Source: Halomonadaceae bacterium T82-2 (GTDB lineage Bacteria > Pseudomonadota > Gammaproteobacteria > Pseudomonadales > Halomonadaceae). From it: a stretch of 64,000 nucleotides of DNA. The notes beneath the pieces were generated by a model, which saw nothing but the letters and a program-made list of their open reading frames with translations, was not told the origin of the DNA and did not search any database. How positions within the stretch are numbered: position 1 is the first letter of the stretch; the number at the start of each line of letters is the position of its first letter. Positions 52,141-62,680 of the stretch are shown one piece after another. The translations under genes were made by a program, and so were the position numbers. The DNA lies in contig LSBP01000002.1 of NCBI GenBank assembly GCA_001577635.1, forward strand, positions 62,001 through 126,000, in the 5' to 3' direction.

Positions 52141-52774
52141 CGGGCACGACAACCTGCTGCCCGGGCAGGGCAAGGCATCGGGCGAGGACGGTGAAAGCTG
52201 GCTGCTGAGCTATCTCGACGTGCTGACGCTGCTCATCACGTTGTTCGTGCTGCTGCTGACCCTGACCGATCCCACCGCGGAGACGGCGGCGGCTCCCACA
52301 TCCATGGCGGCCGTCGCCGTCCCGGCCCGTGCCACGGGGACGCAGCCCGACCTCACCGGCCTGCTGCCCCGGCTCGATGGTGTCAGCGTGTCGCGCAGCG
52401 ATGCGGGGCTCAACCTGCGCATTCAGGACCACCTGCTGTTCGCCAGCGGCCAGGCCGATCTGACCCGGCCCGGCGCCACGGTGCTCCATCGCCTGGTGGC
52501 GCTTCTCGAACGCACCCGGGGGACGATCTCCGTGGAGGGGCATACCGACGACGTGCCCATCCACACCGCCCGCTTCCCGTCCAACTGGGAACTCTCCAGT
52601 GCCCGGGCCAGCGCCGTGCTGCGTTACCTGCAGGAACAGGGCATCACCGCCGACCGACTGCGCGCCATCGGCTATGCCGACACTCGCCCGCTGCGACCCA
52701 ACGATTCGCCGGACGATCGTGCCGCCAATCGCCGAGTGGAACTGGTCATCCATGAACAGCGCCCCACATCATGA
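52133..52774 (+). CDS. motB: Flagellar motor stator protein MotB-like, short form
   Basis: A 213-residue stator subunit. The ion-binding Asp29 lies at the start of the single membrane helix (SYLDVLTLLITLFVLLLTLTD). The C-terminal OmpA/MotB peptidoglycan-binding domain is clear: VEGHTDDVPIHTARFPSNWELSSARA. The linker between helix and domain is short, hence the small size compared with the usual 300 residues. It anchors MotA to the wall. Confidence 0.88.
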   Translation: MGDGHDNLLPGQGKASGEDGESWLLSYLDVLTLLITLFVLLLTLTDPTAETAAAPTSMAAVAVPARATGTQPDLTGLLPRLDGVSVSRSDAGLNLRIQDHLLFASGQADLTRPGATVLHRLVALLERTRGTISVEGHTDDVPIHTARFPSNWELSSARASAVLRYLQEQGITADRLRAIGYADTRPLRPNDSPDDRAANRRVELVIHEQRPTS

Positions 52775-53333
52775 CTCCGATATCCGAACCTTTTTTGACG
52801 CTTCATAACCTGAGTTAAGCGCAAAAACGCGGATCAGGTGCCATGGTTAGCCTGTTGAGCATGGAAACGCCCAACGGGACAGCAAGGATGCACCGCGCAC
52901 GCCCGGTCAGGGACGACCGGGTTCTTGCCCCCGCCACCCCCTACGCCACGGCGTTGACTTGCCCTCCCCGGCCCCGCAGAATTCCCCACCGTCGAGACCC
53001 AGGTGCTCGGGAAGCGGGTGACACTCCCGCACTGCCCCCGCAACGGTGTTCGCGTCGATCGATGTCTGGCCCAGCGCCGACCACTGCCGCCAGGCGGGAA
53101 GGTGACATCGATCCGCGGTCGTACGTCCACGGCCCAGCGCGTCAGTCCGGAGACCGGCCTGCGTCTCTTCACTGGCTGATGCGGAGGGCTTCGCCAGTGG
53201 CGACAGGGCCGGTGCGTCCTCCGGAACTTCCGGCTGGCGTAGCGGCAAGCCGTCCGTGCGTGGCGGGCCGTCGTCACCCTTATCTGTCCTCCTCATCGCG
53301 ATCGACTGTCACGACGCGCTTGAGGATATTTCC
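52775..53333 (+). other. motB-btuB intergenic region
   Basis: A 559-bp region with the cobalamin riboswitch at 52994-53167 as its main content. Upstream, 52790-52990 holds TTGACG (52793-52798) without a convincing -10 partner, and no ORF with family similarity. Downstream of the riboswitch about 165 nt lead to the btuB start; this part should contain the expression platform. Confidence 0.5.
52994..53167 (+). ncRNA. Cobalamin (B12) riboswitch upstream of btuB
   Basis: The conserved aptamer blocks appear in order: P1 strand GAGACCCAGG (52994-53003), GGGAAGCGGGTGACACTCCCGC, the invariant CTGCCCCCGCAACGGTG, GGGAAGG, then GTCAGTCCGGAGACCGGCC and the closing P1 strand CCTGCGTCTC (53158-53167). P1 pairs with one mismatch. 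On binding adenosylcobalamin it should repress btuB. The B12 box and the GGAGACC element are diagnostic. Confidence 0.93.
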
Positions 53334-55139
53334 ATGCAGCTTCACAAGAGCCCGCTGTGGCTCGCCATCGGCGTCACGGTGGCCCCCCTGACCCAGGCCG
53401 ACCAGCGCCTGGACACCCTGCAGGTCACCGCCAATCGCCTGCCCCAGACACGCGCCGATGTGCTCGCCAGCACCACCATCATCGACCGCGACGAGATCGA
53501 GCGCCTGCAGCCGAACTCCGTGACCGAGCTGCTCCAGGCCCGGGCCGGCGTCGAGCTGACCCGCAACGGCGCCCGCGGCAACCAGACCAGCCTGTTCCTG
53601 CGAGGGACCAATTCCGACCACGCCCTGGTGCTGATCGACGGGGCGCGCATCGCCTCGGCTACCGACGGCTCGATCAACTGGGAGTTCCTGCCGGTAGCGG
53701 CCATCCAGCGCATCGAGATCGTGCGCGGCCCCCGCGCCGCCGCCTACGGGGCCGATGCCATCGGCGGCGTGATCAACATCATCACCCGCCAAGCCGAAGC
53801 CGACGGCGAGCACGCCACCCTGACGCTGCGCCGTGGCAGTGATAACAGCCGTCAGGAAACCGCCTGGTTCACCGCGAACCAGGCCGACACTCAACTTTCG
53901 GCGCTGATCGATCACCAGAGCACCGACGGCTTCTCGGCCCGTGCCAACGGCGGTGACGACGACGGCTTCGGACAGCGCACCGGCAAGCTGGCCATGCGCC
54001 ACGCCTTCGGCGAGCGGGCCGACCTGAACGTCTCGCTGCTGCGTACCCGCAATGACTACGACTACGACGACTGCGGCTACACACTCAGCCAGAATTGCCG
54101 TGGCCAGGGCGACCAGCAAGTCCTCTCCGCCTCGCTGACCACGCACGCAAGACCGGGCTGGGACACCGAGCTGGCCGTCGCCCGAGTCAGCGAAAGCCGC
54201 GAGCGGATCATCGACGGCCATTCATCCGGCGAGACATTAACCCGGCGCAATGAGGTGTCGCTAACCAACCGTCTGACGGGCGATTGGGGAGATACCGCCC
54301 TGGGCGCCGACTTCCGCGATGCCTCGCTCGACTCGCCGCTGACCTACGCCGAGGACGGCCGCCGAAACTGGGGCGTGTTTGCCAACTGGAACAAGCGCCT
54401 GGCCCGCCACCAGTTGTCGGCCGGGATTCGCCACGACGATGACACCCGCTTCGGCGGCGCCACCACCGGCAGCCTCGCCTATGCCTACTCGCTGACCCAG
54501 AATCAGCAGATCGGCGCCAGCTACGGCACCGCCTACAAGGCCCCCAGCCTGCTCGATCTTTACGGTCCCTATGGCGCCAACCCGAATCTCGACGCCGAAA
54601 CCTCGCGCACCCGCGAGCTGTTCTGGCGCCTCGATCGCGACGCCTGGGGCCTGTCGGCGACCGCCTTCGATACCCGCATCGACGACCTGATCGACTACGA
54701 CCCGACCACCTTCATCCCCTACAACGTCGGCAAGGCCCGGATCCGTGGCATCGAGCTGGCGGGCGACTGGCAATACGGTGGTTTCGCGCTGCACGCCGCC
54801 CTGACGCACCAGACCCCCGAGAATCGCGAGACAAGCGAGCGCCTGAAGCGCCGCGCGCGCACCTTCGGCCGCCTCGATGCCGACTACACGAGCGGGGACT
54901 GGTCGTTCGGCGCCACGCTGCGCAGCGCCGGCGACCGCCGCGACACGGATGCCGCCACCTATGCCGATACCACCACAGCCGGCTACGGTGTGGTGGACCT
55001 GCGCACCGACTGGCAGCTCACCCCCCGCATCGCGTTGTCCGCCAAGCTCGACAATGCGCTGGATCGCGACTATCAGCTCGTCGACGGCTACAACACCCAG
55101 GGCCGCTACCTGGAAGGCGGGATCATCCTCCGTCTGTAG
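53334..55139 (+). CDS. btuB: TonB-dependent cobalamin receptor BtuB
   Basis: A 601-residue outer-membrane receptor. A short signal peptide precedes the TonB box DTLQVTA (27-33), then the plug domain with ELLQARAGVELTRNGARGNQTSLFLRGTNSDHALVLIDG and the beta-barrel ending in a C-terminal RL. Length and plug sequence match BtuB (about 614). Placement behind a cobalamin riboswitch confirms the substrate. GAGG lies 8 nt before the ATG at 53334. It needs TonB-ExbBD, a set of which is at 4-8 kb. Confidence 0.95.
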   Translation: MQLHKSPLWLAIGVTVAPLTQADQRLDTLQVTANRLPQTRADVLASTTIIDRDEIERLQPNSVTELLQARAGVELTRNGARGNQTSLFLRGTNSDHALVLIDGARIASATDGSINWEFLPVAAIQRIEIVRGPRAAAYGADAIGGVINIITRQAEADGEHATLTLRRGSDNSRQETAWFTANQADTQLSALIDHQSTDGFSARANGGDDDGFGQRTGKLAMRHAFGERADLNVSLLRTRNDYDYDDCGYTLSQNCRGQGDQQVLSASLTTHARPGWDTELAVARVSESRERIIDGHSSGETLTRRNEVSLTNRLTGDWGDTALGADFRDASLDSPLTYAEDGRRNWGVFANWNKRLARHQLSAGIRHDDDTRFGGATTGSLAYAYSLTQNQQIGASYGTAYKAPSLLDLYGPYGANPNLDAETSRTRELFWRLDRDAWGLSATAFDTRIDDLIDYDPTTFIPYNVGKARIRGIELAGDWQYGGFALHAALTHQTPENRETSERLKRRARTFGRLDADYTSGDWSFGATLRSAGDRRDTDAATYADTTTAGYGVVDLRTDWQLTPRIALSAKLDNALDRDYQLVDGYNTQGRYLEGGIILRL

Positions 55140-55156
55140 TACGGCGGCCGTCATGC

Positions 55157-55179
55157 GCCCCGGCATGGATTGCCGGGGC
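55157..55179 (+). terminator. Hairpin after btuB
   Basis: GCCCCGGCA and TGCCGGGGC form a perfect 9-bp stem with a TGGAT loop, 18 bp after the btuB stop. No T-run follows. Confidence 0.6.
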
Positions 55180-55237
55180 CCGACGCGATTCCTATAGTGA
55201 ACGTCGATGACGCTTCATCGACCATCAGGGACGACTC

Positions 55238-56848
55238 ATGCATCGACGCGATTTCCTCAAGGCCGCCAGCGCGCTGGGCGGGGTCTTTCTGCCGCTTTCC
55301 CGAGTGCTGGCGGCCGCTCCCGACGCCTCGTCCGCCAGTAGCGGGCAGGGCACGCCCTTCGATTACGCGCGACTGAAAGGCCTGGCACGCCACCTCGCCG
55401 ACCAACCGCCCCGGGCCGAAGAGGCAAACCTGCCTCCCGAGCTGCTGGGGCTGACCTGGGATCAATACCAGGCCATTCGCTTTCGCAAGGATCATGCCCT
55501 GTGGTCCGACGACGAACAGGCCCGCTATCGCGCCGAACTGTTTCACCTGGGCCTCTACTTCAAGAAACCGATCACCATCCACGAAGTCGTCGACGGTCGG
55601 GCGCACGAGATCGCCTACGACCCGGCGATGTTCGACTACGGCGACTCGGGCATCGACGGCGACGCCCTGCCGAGCGACCTCGGCTTCGCCGGTTTCCGCC
55701 TGCTGCACGACGACGACTGGGAACGCGACCGGGTGGCGTTTCTCGGCGCCAGCTACTTCCGCGCCACCAGCCGCACCCTGCAGTACGGCATGTCGGCCCG
55801 CGGCCTGGCGGTCGACACGGGTCTGCCCCGGCCCGAGGAGTTTCCCGACTTCACCCGCTTCTGGCTGGAGCGGCCCGCCTCCGGCAGCAACGAGCTGACG
55901 GTCTACGCCCTGCTGGAATCGCCCAGCGTCACCGGGGCCTATCGCTTCGTCATTCGCATCGTCGAGGATGTCACCATGGACGTCGACGCCGCGCTCTATC
56001 CGCGCCAGCCGATCGAGCGCCTGGGCATCGCGCCGCTGACCAGCATGTACCTGGTCGGCGAGAACGATCGCCAGGCGGACTGGGACTGGCGCCCGGAAAT
56101 TCACGACTCCGACGGCCTGGCGATGCACACCGGCGCCGGCGAATGGCTGTGGCGTCCGCTGGTCAACCCGCCGCATCTGCGCTTCAACGCCTACAGCGAC
56201 CAGAATCCCAGGGGCTTCGGCCTGCTGCAACGGGATCGCGACTTCGACCATTACCAGGACGACGGCGTGTACTATGACCGTCGCCCCTCGGTGTGGGTCG
56301 AGCCCCGGGGCGACTGGGGCAAGGGTTCGGTTCAGCTGGTCGAGATCCCCACGATCGACGAAACCTTCGACAACATCGTCGCCTTCTGGCACCCCGACGA
56401 GCCCGTGCAACCGGGCAACGAGATGCTCTACGCCTACCGCCTCTACTGGTGCAATACACCGCCGTCGCAACCCGAACTGGCCCGCTGCGTGGCCACCCGT
56501 ACCGGTCTCGGCGGCGTGGTCGGTCAGCGGCGCGACTACTTCAGTTGGCGTTTCGTGATCGACTTCCGGGGCGGTCCCTTCCCTTTCGATGCCGTCCAGG
56601 ACGTGGAGGTGGTACCGGTCATCGAGCACAGCGCCGGCCGCGTGGAAATCACCTCGGCGCGGCCGCTGCATGCCATCGACGGCTATCGCGCGATGTTCGA
56701 TCTGGTCCCGCCGGAAAACACCGACCCCATCAACCTGCGTGTCTACCTCAAGGCCGGTGATCGACCGCTCACCGAGACCTGGCTTTACCAGTGGACGCCG
56801 CCGCCCGTCGACGAGCGCGAACTGCACAATCCCGGGCACCTGTCGTGA
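55238..56848 (+). CDS. opgD: Periplasmic glucan biosynthesis protein OpgD
   Basis: A 536-residue OpgG/OpgD-family protein. The N-terminus has the Tat motif RRDFLK with Arg3-Arg4 and a hydrophobic segment to about residue 30. Family segments FDYARLKGLARHLA, IRFRKDHALW, and SSHLGG-like GASYFRATSRTLQYGMSARGLAVDTG fit OpgD/MdoD. It helps to make osmoregulated periplasmic glucans by controlling backbone structure. Its Tat signal distinguishes it from Sec-exported OpgG. Confidence 0.93.
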   Translation: MHRRDFLKAASALGGVFLPLSRVLAAAPDASSASSGQGTPFDYARLKGLARHLADQPPRAEEANLPPELLGLTWDQYQAIRFRKDHALWSDDEQARYRAELFHLGLYFKKPITIHEVVDGRAHEIAYDPAMFDYGDSGIDGDALPSDLGFAGFRLLHDDDWERDRVAFLGASYFRATSRTLQYGMSARGLAVDTGLPRPEEFPDFTRFWLERPASGSNELTVYALLESPSVTGAYRFVIRIVEDVTMDVDAALYPRQPIERLGIAPLTSMYLVGENDRQADWDWRPEIHDSDGLAMHTGAGEWLWRPLVNPPHLRFNAYSDQNPRGFGLLQRDRDFDHYQDDGVYYDRRPSVWVEPRGDWGKGSVQLVEIPTIDETFDNIVAFWHPDEPVQPGNEMLYAYRLYWCNTPPSQPELARCVATRTGLGGVVGQRRDYFSWRFVIDFRGGPFPFDAVQDVEVVPVIEHSAGRVEITSARPLHAIDGYRAMFDLVPPENTDPINLRVYLKAGDRPLTETWLYQWTPPPVDERELHNPGHLS

Positions 56849-56876
56849 CGCCGGCCCGCCCGGCGCCCTCGTGGCG

Positions 56877-58433
56877 TCAGTTCAGGCGCTTGGACACCTG
56901 ACGCGCAGGATCGCCGGCTTCATGGATGGTGACACGGCTGCCGCCCCGCCCCTTGGCCCGATACATGCCGGCATCCGCGGCGTGGACCAGGGCGGCGACG
57001 TCGGCGAAGGCCTGGTCGCCGGGGCAATGGGTGGCGATGCCGTAGGACGCGGTCACGAACAGCGCCTCGCCCTCGACCTCGGCCATGGGCGTGCGTGACA
57101 GCCAAGACTGGAAGCAGGCGACCACCTCTTCGGCGGCCTGGCTGTCGATGCCGGGCAGGATCAACAGGAACTCCTCGCCGCCGTAGCGCCCCACTTCGCC
57201 GCCACGCTGCGCAACCAGTTCGGCCAGCAGGCGGCCGAAGCGGCGCAGCACCTCATCGCCGCAGGCATGGCCGTGGCGATCGTTGAAGGCCTTGAAGCGA
57301 TCCAGATCGATGAACACCACCGTCAGCGCCGTATCGTCGAGCGACGCCGCGTCAAACGCCCGGTTCAGGCTGTCCTCGAGCTGGCGGCGGTTGGCCAGGC
57401 CGGTCAATGCATCGCAATGCGCCTGCCGGGCCAGCCGCTGGTGCTGGTCGCGCAGTGCCTCCAGTTCGGCCCGCTGACGATGCAGGTCGTGCTGCAGGCG
57501 CGCATTCTGTTCCGCCAGCAACCACTTGGCCTCGAGCATCAGCTGCTGGGCATCCAGCGCGTCCGGGGCACCGACACGGAACAGCGCCGCCAGCCGGGGC
57601 AACTGTGCCTGCAGCATCATCAGCTGCTCGACCATCTGCGGGGCCTCCATCCCGAGCCCCGTCTCGAGCGCCGCCATCACGCCGCTCAGTTCGGCTTCGC
57701 CCTGCTGCCAGCCATCGGCGATCCGCCCCGCCGCAATGACACAGTTGAGCGCCAGACGATCACCCTCGGCACCGGGTTCTAGCACCGCATGGCTGTCACG
57801 AATCCAGCCCACCATGCGCTCGGGCAGCCGCCAGCGCTGTGCCAGCCAGGCGCCGACTTCCGCATGGTCGGTACCCAGCAGCTCGCGTTCCGCCCGAACC
57901 AGCCGGGCATGAGGCATCGTCTGTCCCAGCAGCGGCCGGTAGGTTTCGGGAAGGGCGGCCTGCAGCGCCAGCATGCCGATATCCTGCAGCAGCGCGGCCG
58001 TGAACGCCGACCCCGAGCGGGACTCCAGCGCGAGCGCCTCGGCCAGCGACCGGGCGACCATGGCGCTGATCAACGCCCGCTGCCAGTAACGCTCCAGAAA
58101 CGGCGCCTCGTCAGCATCCCGGGGATTGCAGACCAGACTGCAGCCCAGTGCCAGTGACAGGGTGCGGTCGAGCCCGATACGCTGAACGGCCTGCTGCACG
58201 TCCTCGATCGGATAACGGCCGACGTGCAGCACCGTATTCGCCAGCGACAGCAGGCGCGCCGCCAGGGCCGGGTCCTGGCTCAGCGTCGCCGCCACCGCGC
58301 GCAGGCTGACCTCGGGGTCCCCGGCCATCTCGATGACGCGCATCACCACCGCCGGCAGCGATGGCAGCGCGGTACAGCGTGCCAGGGACTGGCTGAGCGT
58401 GTCGGGTAGCACGGAACGTCTCCTCTTCGTCAT
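56877..58433 (-). CDS. HDOD-GGDEF signalling protein (probable diguanylate cyclase)
   Basis: A 518-residue soluble protein. An HDOD domain (about 15-215; PSLPAVVMRVIEMAGDPEVSLRAVAATLSQDPALAARLLSLANT) is joined by a coiled-coil linker (about 295-340) to a GGDEF domain with the signature GGEEF and the substrate-binding FIDLDRFKAFND. The c-di-GMP inhibitory I-site RxxD is not conserved (QRGG at that position), so product inhibition may be absent. It makes c-di-GMP in response to an unknown input. ATG at 58433 preferred; a TTG five codons upstream is possible. Confidence 0.88.
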   Translation of the reverse strand: MTKRRRSVLPDTLSQSLARCTALPSLPAVVMRVIEMAGDPEVSLRAVAATLSQDPALAARLLSLANTVLHVGRYPIEDVQQAVQRIGLDRTLSLALGCSLVCNPRDADEAPFLERYWQRALISAMVARSLAEALALESRSGSAFTAALLQDIGMLALQAALPETYRPLLGQTMPHARLVRAERELLGTDHAEVGAWLAQRWRLPERMVGWIRDSHAVLEPGAEGDRLALNCVIAAGRIADGWQQGEAELSGVMAALETGLGMEAPQMVEQLMMLQAQLPRLAALFRVGAPDALDAQQLMLEAKWLLAEQNARLQHDLHRQRAELEALRDQHQRLARQAHCDALTGLANRRQLEDSLNRAFDAASLDDTALTVVFIDLDRFKAFNDRHGHACGDEVLRRFGRLLAELVAQRGGEVGRYGGEEFLLILPGIDSQAAEEVVACFQSWLSRTPMAEVEGEALFVTASYGIATHCPGDQAFADVAALVHAADAGMYRAKGRGGSRVTIHEAGDPARQVSKRLN

Positions 58434-58742
58434 GCACGAAAGGCGCAAGCGGTGCCGAAGCGACCGCCGGTCGCGGCGGAGCGTGGGTCGGATCGACGGG
58501 ACAGACGCTCAAGGGAGGCAGCCCACGGTGGAGCGGCGGGAGACTATCGTCCTTGACAGTGCCTGCCCGGATCGGGCATGGAAAGTCATACTTGCGACAA
58601 GACGGCGGCAAGTCAACCGAAATTCGTCGAATATCGGCCAACGTGAAGGCAAAATTACACCGCTTTTCGTCACGTTTTTTACAATGAGGGCACCCGCCAC
58701 ACGGCCGAGCGCCTTCTTCTTCCTTCTATTCCGAGAGGCCCC
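58434..58742. other. Divergent region between HDOD-GGDEF gene and cobO
   Basis: A 309-bp gap. It contains a small perfect hairpin (TGCCCG/CGGGCA, 58565-58579), a TTGACA hexamer at 58553-58558 without a clear -10 at proper distance, and a TACAAT -10-like hexamer at 58680-58685 before cobO with only a distant -35-like TTACAC. I find no cobalamin aptamer and no gene here. Confidence 0.4.
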
Positions 58743-59342
58743 ATGAGTGATCGCGATACCCGCCACCGGCAATCGATGCAGAAGCTCAAGACCCACGTCG
58801 ACGAGCGCATCGCCGCCGCCAATGAACAACGCGGCCTGCTGCTGGTTTTCACCGGCAACGGCAAGGGCAAGACCACCGCCGCCTGGGGCACCGTCACCCG
58901 TGCGCTGGGCTACGGCTACCGGGTCGGCGTGGTGCAGTTCATCAAGGGTCAGTGGGAATGCGGCGAGCGCGAACGGCTGGCCGAGGATGCCAACCTGGAG
59001 GTGGCGATCATGGCCACCGGCTTCACCTGGGAGACCCAGAACCGCGAGAGCGACACCCGCGCCTGTCGCGAAGTCTGGCAGCAGGCAGAGCGCCTGCTGC
59101 GCGACCCCGACGTCTACCTGGTGGTCCTCGACGAGATCACCTACATGCTCAAGTTCGGCTATCTGGACATCGCCACGGTGGAACGTGCCCTGCGGGAGCG
59201 CCCCGCGGAGCAGACGGTGATCGTCACCGGCCGCAACGCCCATCGCGAACTGATCGACATGGCCGACACCGTCACCGAGATGCGCGACGTCAAGCACGCC
59301 TTCGACGCCGGCATCCAGGCCCGCCGCGGCATCGACTACTGA
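58743..59342 (+). CDS. cobO: Cob(I)alamin adenosyltransferase (CobO/BtuR)
   Basis: A 199-residue CobA/CobO-type corrinoid adenosyltransferase. The P-loop GNGKGKTT is at residues 38-45; VVQFIKGQWECGERE and VVLDEITYMLKFGYLD are typical. It makes adenosylcobalamin, the ligand of the riboswitch before btuB. The 3' end overlaps the convergent btuF-like gene by 7 bp. Confidence 0.95.
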   Translation: MSDRDTRHRQSMQKLKTHVDERIAAANEQRGLLLVFTGNGKGKTTAAWGTVTRALGYGYRVGVVQFIKGQWECGERERLAEDANLEVAIMATGFTWETQNRESDTRACREVWQQAERLLRDPDVYLVVLDEITYMLKFGYLDIATVERALRERPAEQTVIVTGRNAHRELIDMADTVTEMRDVKHAFDAGIQARRGIDY

Positions 59343-60208
59343 GCGGTGGCGGCCTCGGCCAGCACCCTGCAGACCTGCGCCATGCCGTCGAGCAGGCGCG
59401 GCCCCGGTCGACTGATCCCGTCGGGGTCAAGGGTATAGAGGTGGCCATCACGCACCGCCGGCAGCGTGGTCCAGCGCTGCCAGGCGGCCTGCCAGTCATC
59501 GTCGTCGCCGGCCGCGAGAATCACCGTCGGCCGGGCCGCGAGCAGGGTTTCGCGACTGACCTGCGGCACCAGTACCGGCGAGTCGGCGAACAGCGGTTGC
59601 CCACCACAGGCGCGGATCACCTGGGTGATGATCTGGCCGCCCCCCAGCGTGGTCAGGGGCGCGGGCGCCACCTGATAGAAGACCCGCGGCGGCCGGGCGA
59701 AACTCTGGCGTAATTTGGCCAGGCGTGCCGCGAAGCGCTCGGCCCGCGCCTCGCCCTGCTCCGCGTGCCCGGTCAGCCGCCCCAGCTCGCGCAGCTCTTC
59801 GGGAATGTCCGAAAGACGGCGCGGCTCGCTGGCGTAGACGGGGATGCCCAGCGCGCGCAGGCGCGCGGTCACGGCATGCGGCGTGCCGCTCAGCCAGCTC
59901 ACCACCAGGTCGGGCCGCCGGCTCAGGATCGCCTCCAGGGAAATCCCCTGATAGCTGCCCACCCGCGGCAGGGCCTGCGCCGCGGGCGGATAGTCGCTGC
60001 CCGCGATCACGCCGCTCAGGGCATCGCCGGCCCCAACCGCATAGAGCAGCTCCACCGCATGCGGGGCCAGGGCGACGATGCGTTTAGCCGGTGCCTCGAG
60101 CGTCACCGTCTCGCCGCGAGCGTCCGTCACGGTGATGGCCGCCTCAGCCGCGCCGATTCGACACAGCGCGAACAGCACCAGCAGACAAGTGAACCGTGCA
60201 GACCGCAT
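59336..60208 (-). CDS. btuF: Cobalamin-binding periplasmic protein, BtuF-like
   Basis: A 290-residue class III (cluster A-II) binding protein. The signal peptide spans about 1-24 (LLVLFALCRIGAAEA). The core APAKRIVALAPHAVELLYAVGAGDALSGV and RRPDLVVSWLSGTP match BtuF. Function as vitamin B12 rather than haem or siderophore binding is inferred from the neighbouring cobO and btuB. No btuC or btuD is adjacent. AAGGA lies 9 nt before ATG 60208. Confidence 0.88.
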   Translation of the reverse strand: MRSARFTCLLVLFALCRIGAAEAAITVTDARGETVTLEAPAKRIVALAPHAVELLYAVGAGDALSGVIAGSDYPPAAQALPRVGSYQGISLEAILSRRPDLVVSWLSGTPHAVTARLRALGIPVYASEPRRLSDIPEELRELGRLTGHAEQGEARAERFAARLAKLRQSFARPPRVFYQVAPAPLTTLGGGQIITQVIRACGGQPLFADSPVLVPQVSRETLLAARPTVILAAGDDDDWQAAWQRWTTLPAVRDGHLYTLDPDGISRPGPRLLDGMAQVCRVLAEAATAQ

Positions 60209-60255
60209 GATGGCGTATCCTTGTTGGCACCCGACACTCATTCGAAGGAGGTTCC

Positions 60256-61029
60256 ATGCCCCCACTTTCCTGGCTGCGCATCACGGCGGCCGTCGCCCTG
60301 ATCGGCACTCCCCTCGCCGCTCACGCCCAGGCGCCGACCCACGACGACGGCCTGAGCGTCGAGGCCCGCGCCACGCTCCACGTGGCACCGGACACGGCGA
60401 CGCTCAATGCCCGCCTGTGGGAGCGCACACCGGCCGTGTCCCGCAGCGCCGCGCAGTCAACCGATCCCGAGGCACTCGCCGAGGCTCGGCAACGCCTGGA
60501 GGCACGCATCGCCGAGGTGATCCGCACACTGGAGGTCAAGGGCGTTTCCAGCCGGGCCATTCAGGCCGGCTCGCTGAGCGTGCATCCCGACTATCTGCCG
60601 GCGACGAACCGGGACGATGATGCCGGACCCCGGGTACGCACCCAGCTCGAACGGCCGATCACGATCCACCTGGATACGCTCTCGAGGCTGCCCATTGTGC
60701 TGGACATCCTGACCGGAGCCGGCGTCGATGCCCTCGACGGCGTCACCTACGACCTCACCGATCGTGACGCCGCCGCTGACCAGGCCCTGGAACGTGCCAT
60801 CGACAAGGCCCGACACAAGGCGCAGCTGATGGCGCAGCGCCTGGGCATCTCGCTGGGGCCGGTGGTGCGCGTCGCGGAAACCACCGCCCCCGACGTGCAA
60901 CCCCGCACGTTGGCGATGCGGGCCGAGGCGGCCCAGGCCAAGGGCGGCAGCGAATACCGCGCGGGCGAGATCGAGATCGACGCCGGGGTAGCGGTCACCT
61001 GGGCGATCGCCGGCCCCGACGGCGAGTGA
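60256..61029 (+). CDS. SIMPL-domain (DUF541) periplasmic protein
   Basis: A 257-residue protein with a signal peptide (RITAAVALIGTPLAAHAQ, about 8-25) and a DUF541/SIMPL domain: LSVEARATLHVAPDTATL near the start, and AIDKARHKAQLMAQRLGISLGPVVRVAE in the second half. SIMPL proteins are cell-envelope proteins linked to oxidative-stress tolerance; the precise role is unknown. GAAGGAGG is just upstream. Divergent from btuF with 47 bp between. Confidence 0.85.
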   Translation: MPPLSWLRITAAVALIGTPLAAHAQAPTHDDGLSVEARATLHVAPDTATLNARLWERTPAVSRSAAQSTDPEALAEARQRLEARIAEVIRTLEVKGVSSRAIQAGSLSVHPDYLPATNRDDDAGPRVRTQLERPITIHLDTLSRLPIVLDILTGAGVDALDGVTYDLTDRDAAADQALERAIDKARHKAQLMAQRLGISLGPVVRVAETTAPDVQPRTLAMRAEAAQAKGGSEYRAGEIEIDAGVAVTWAIAGPDGE

Positions 61030-61050
61030 CGTCGTCGTCCCTCGACGGGC

Positions 61051-62680
<1,630 letters not shown>

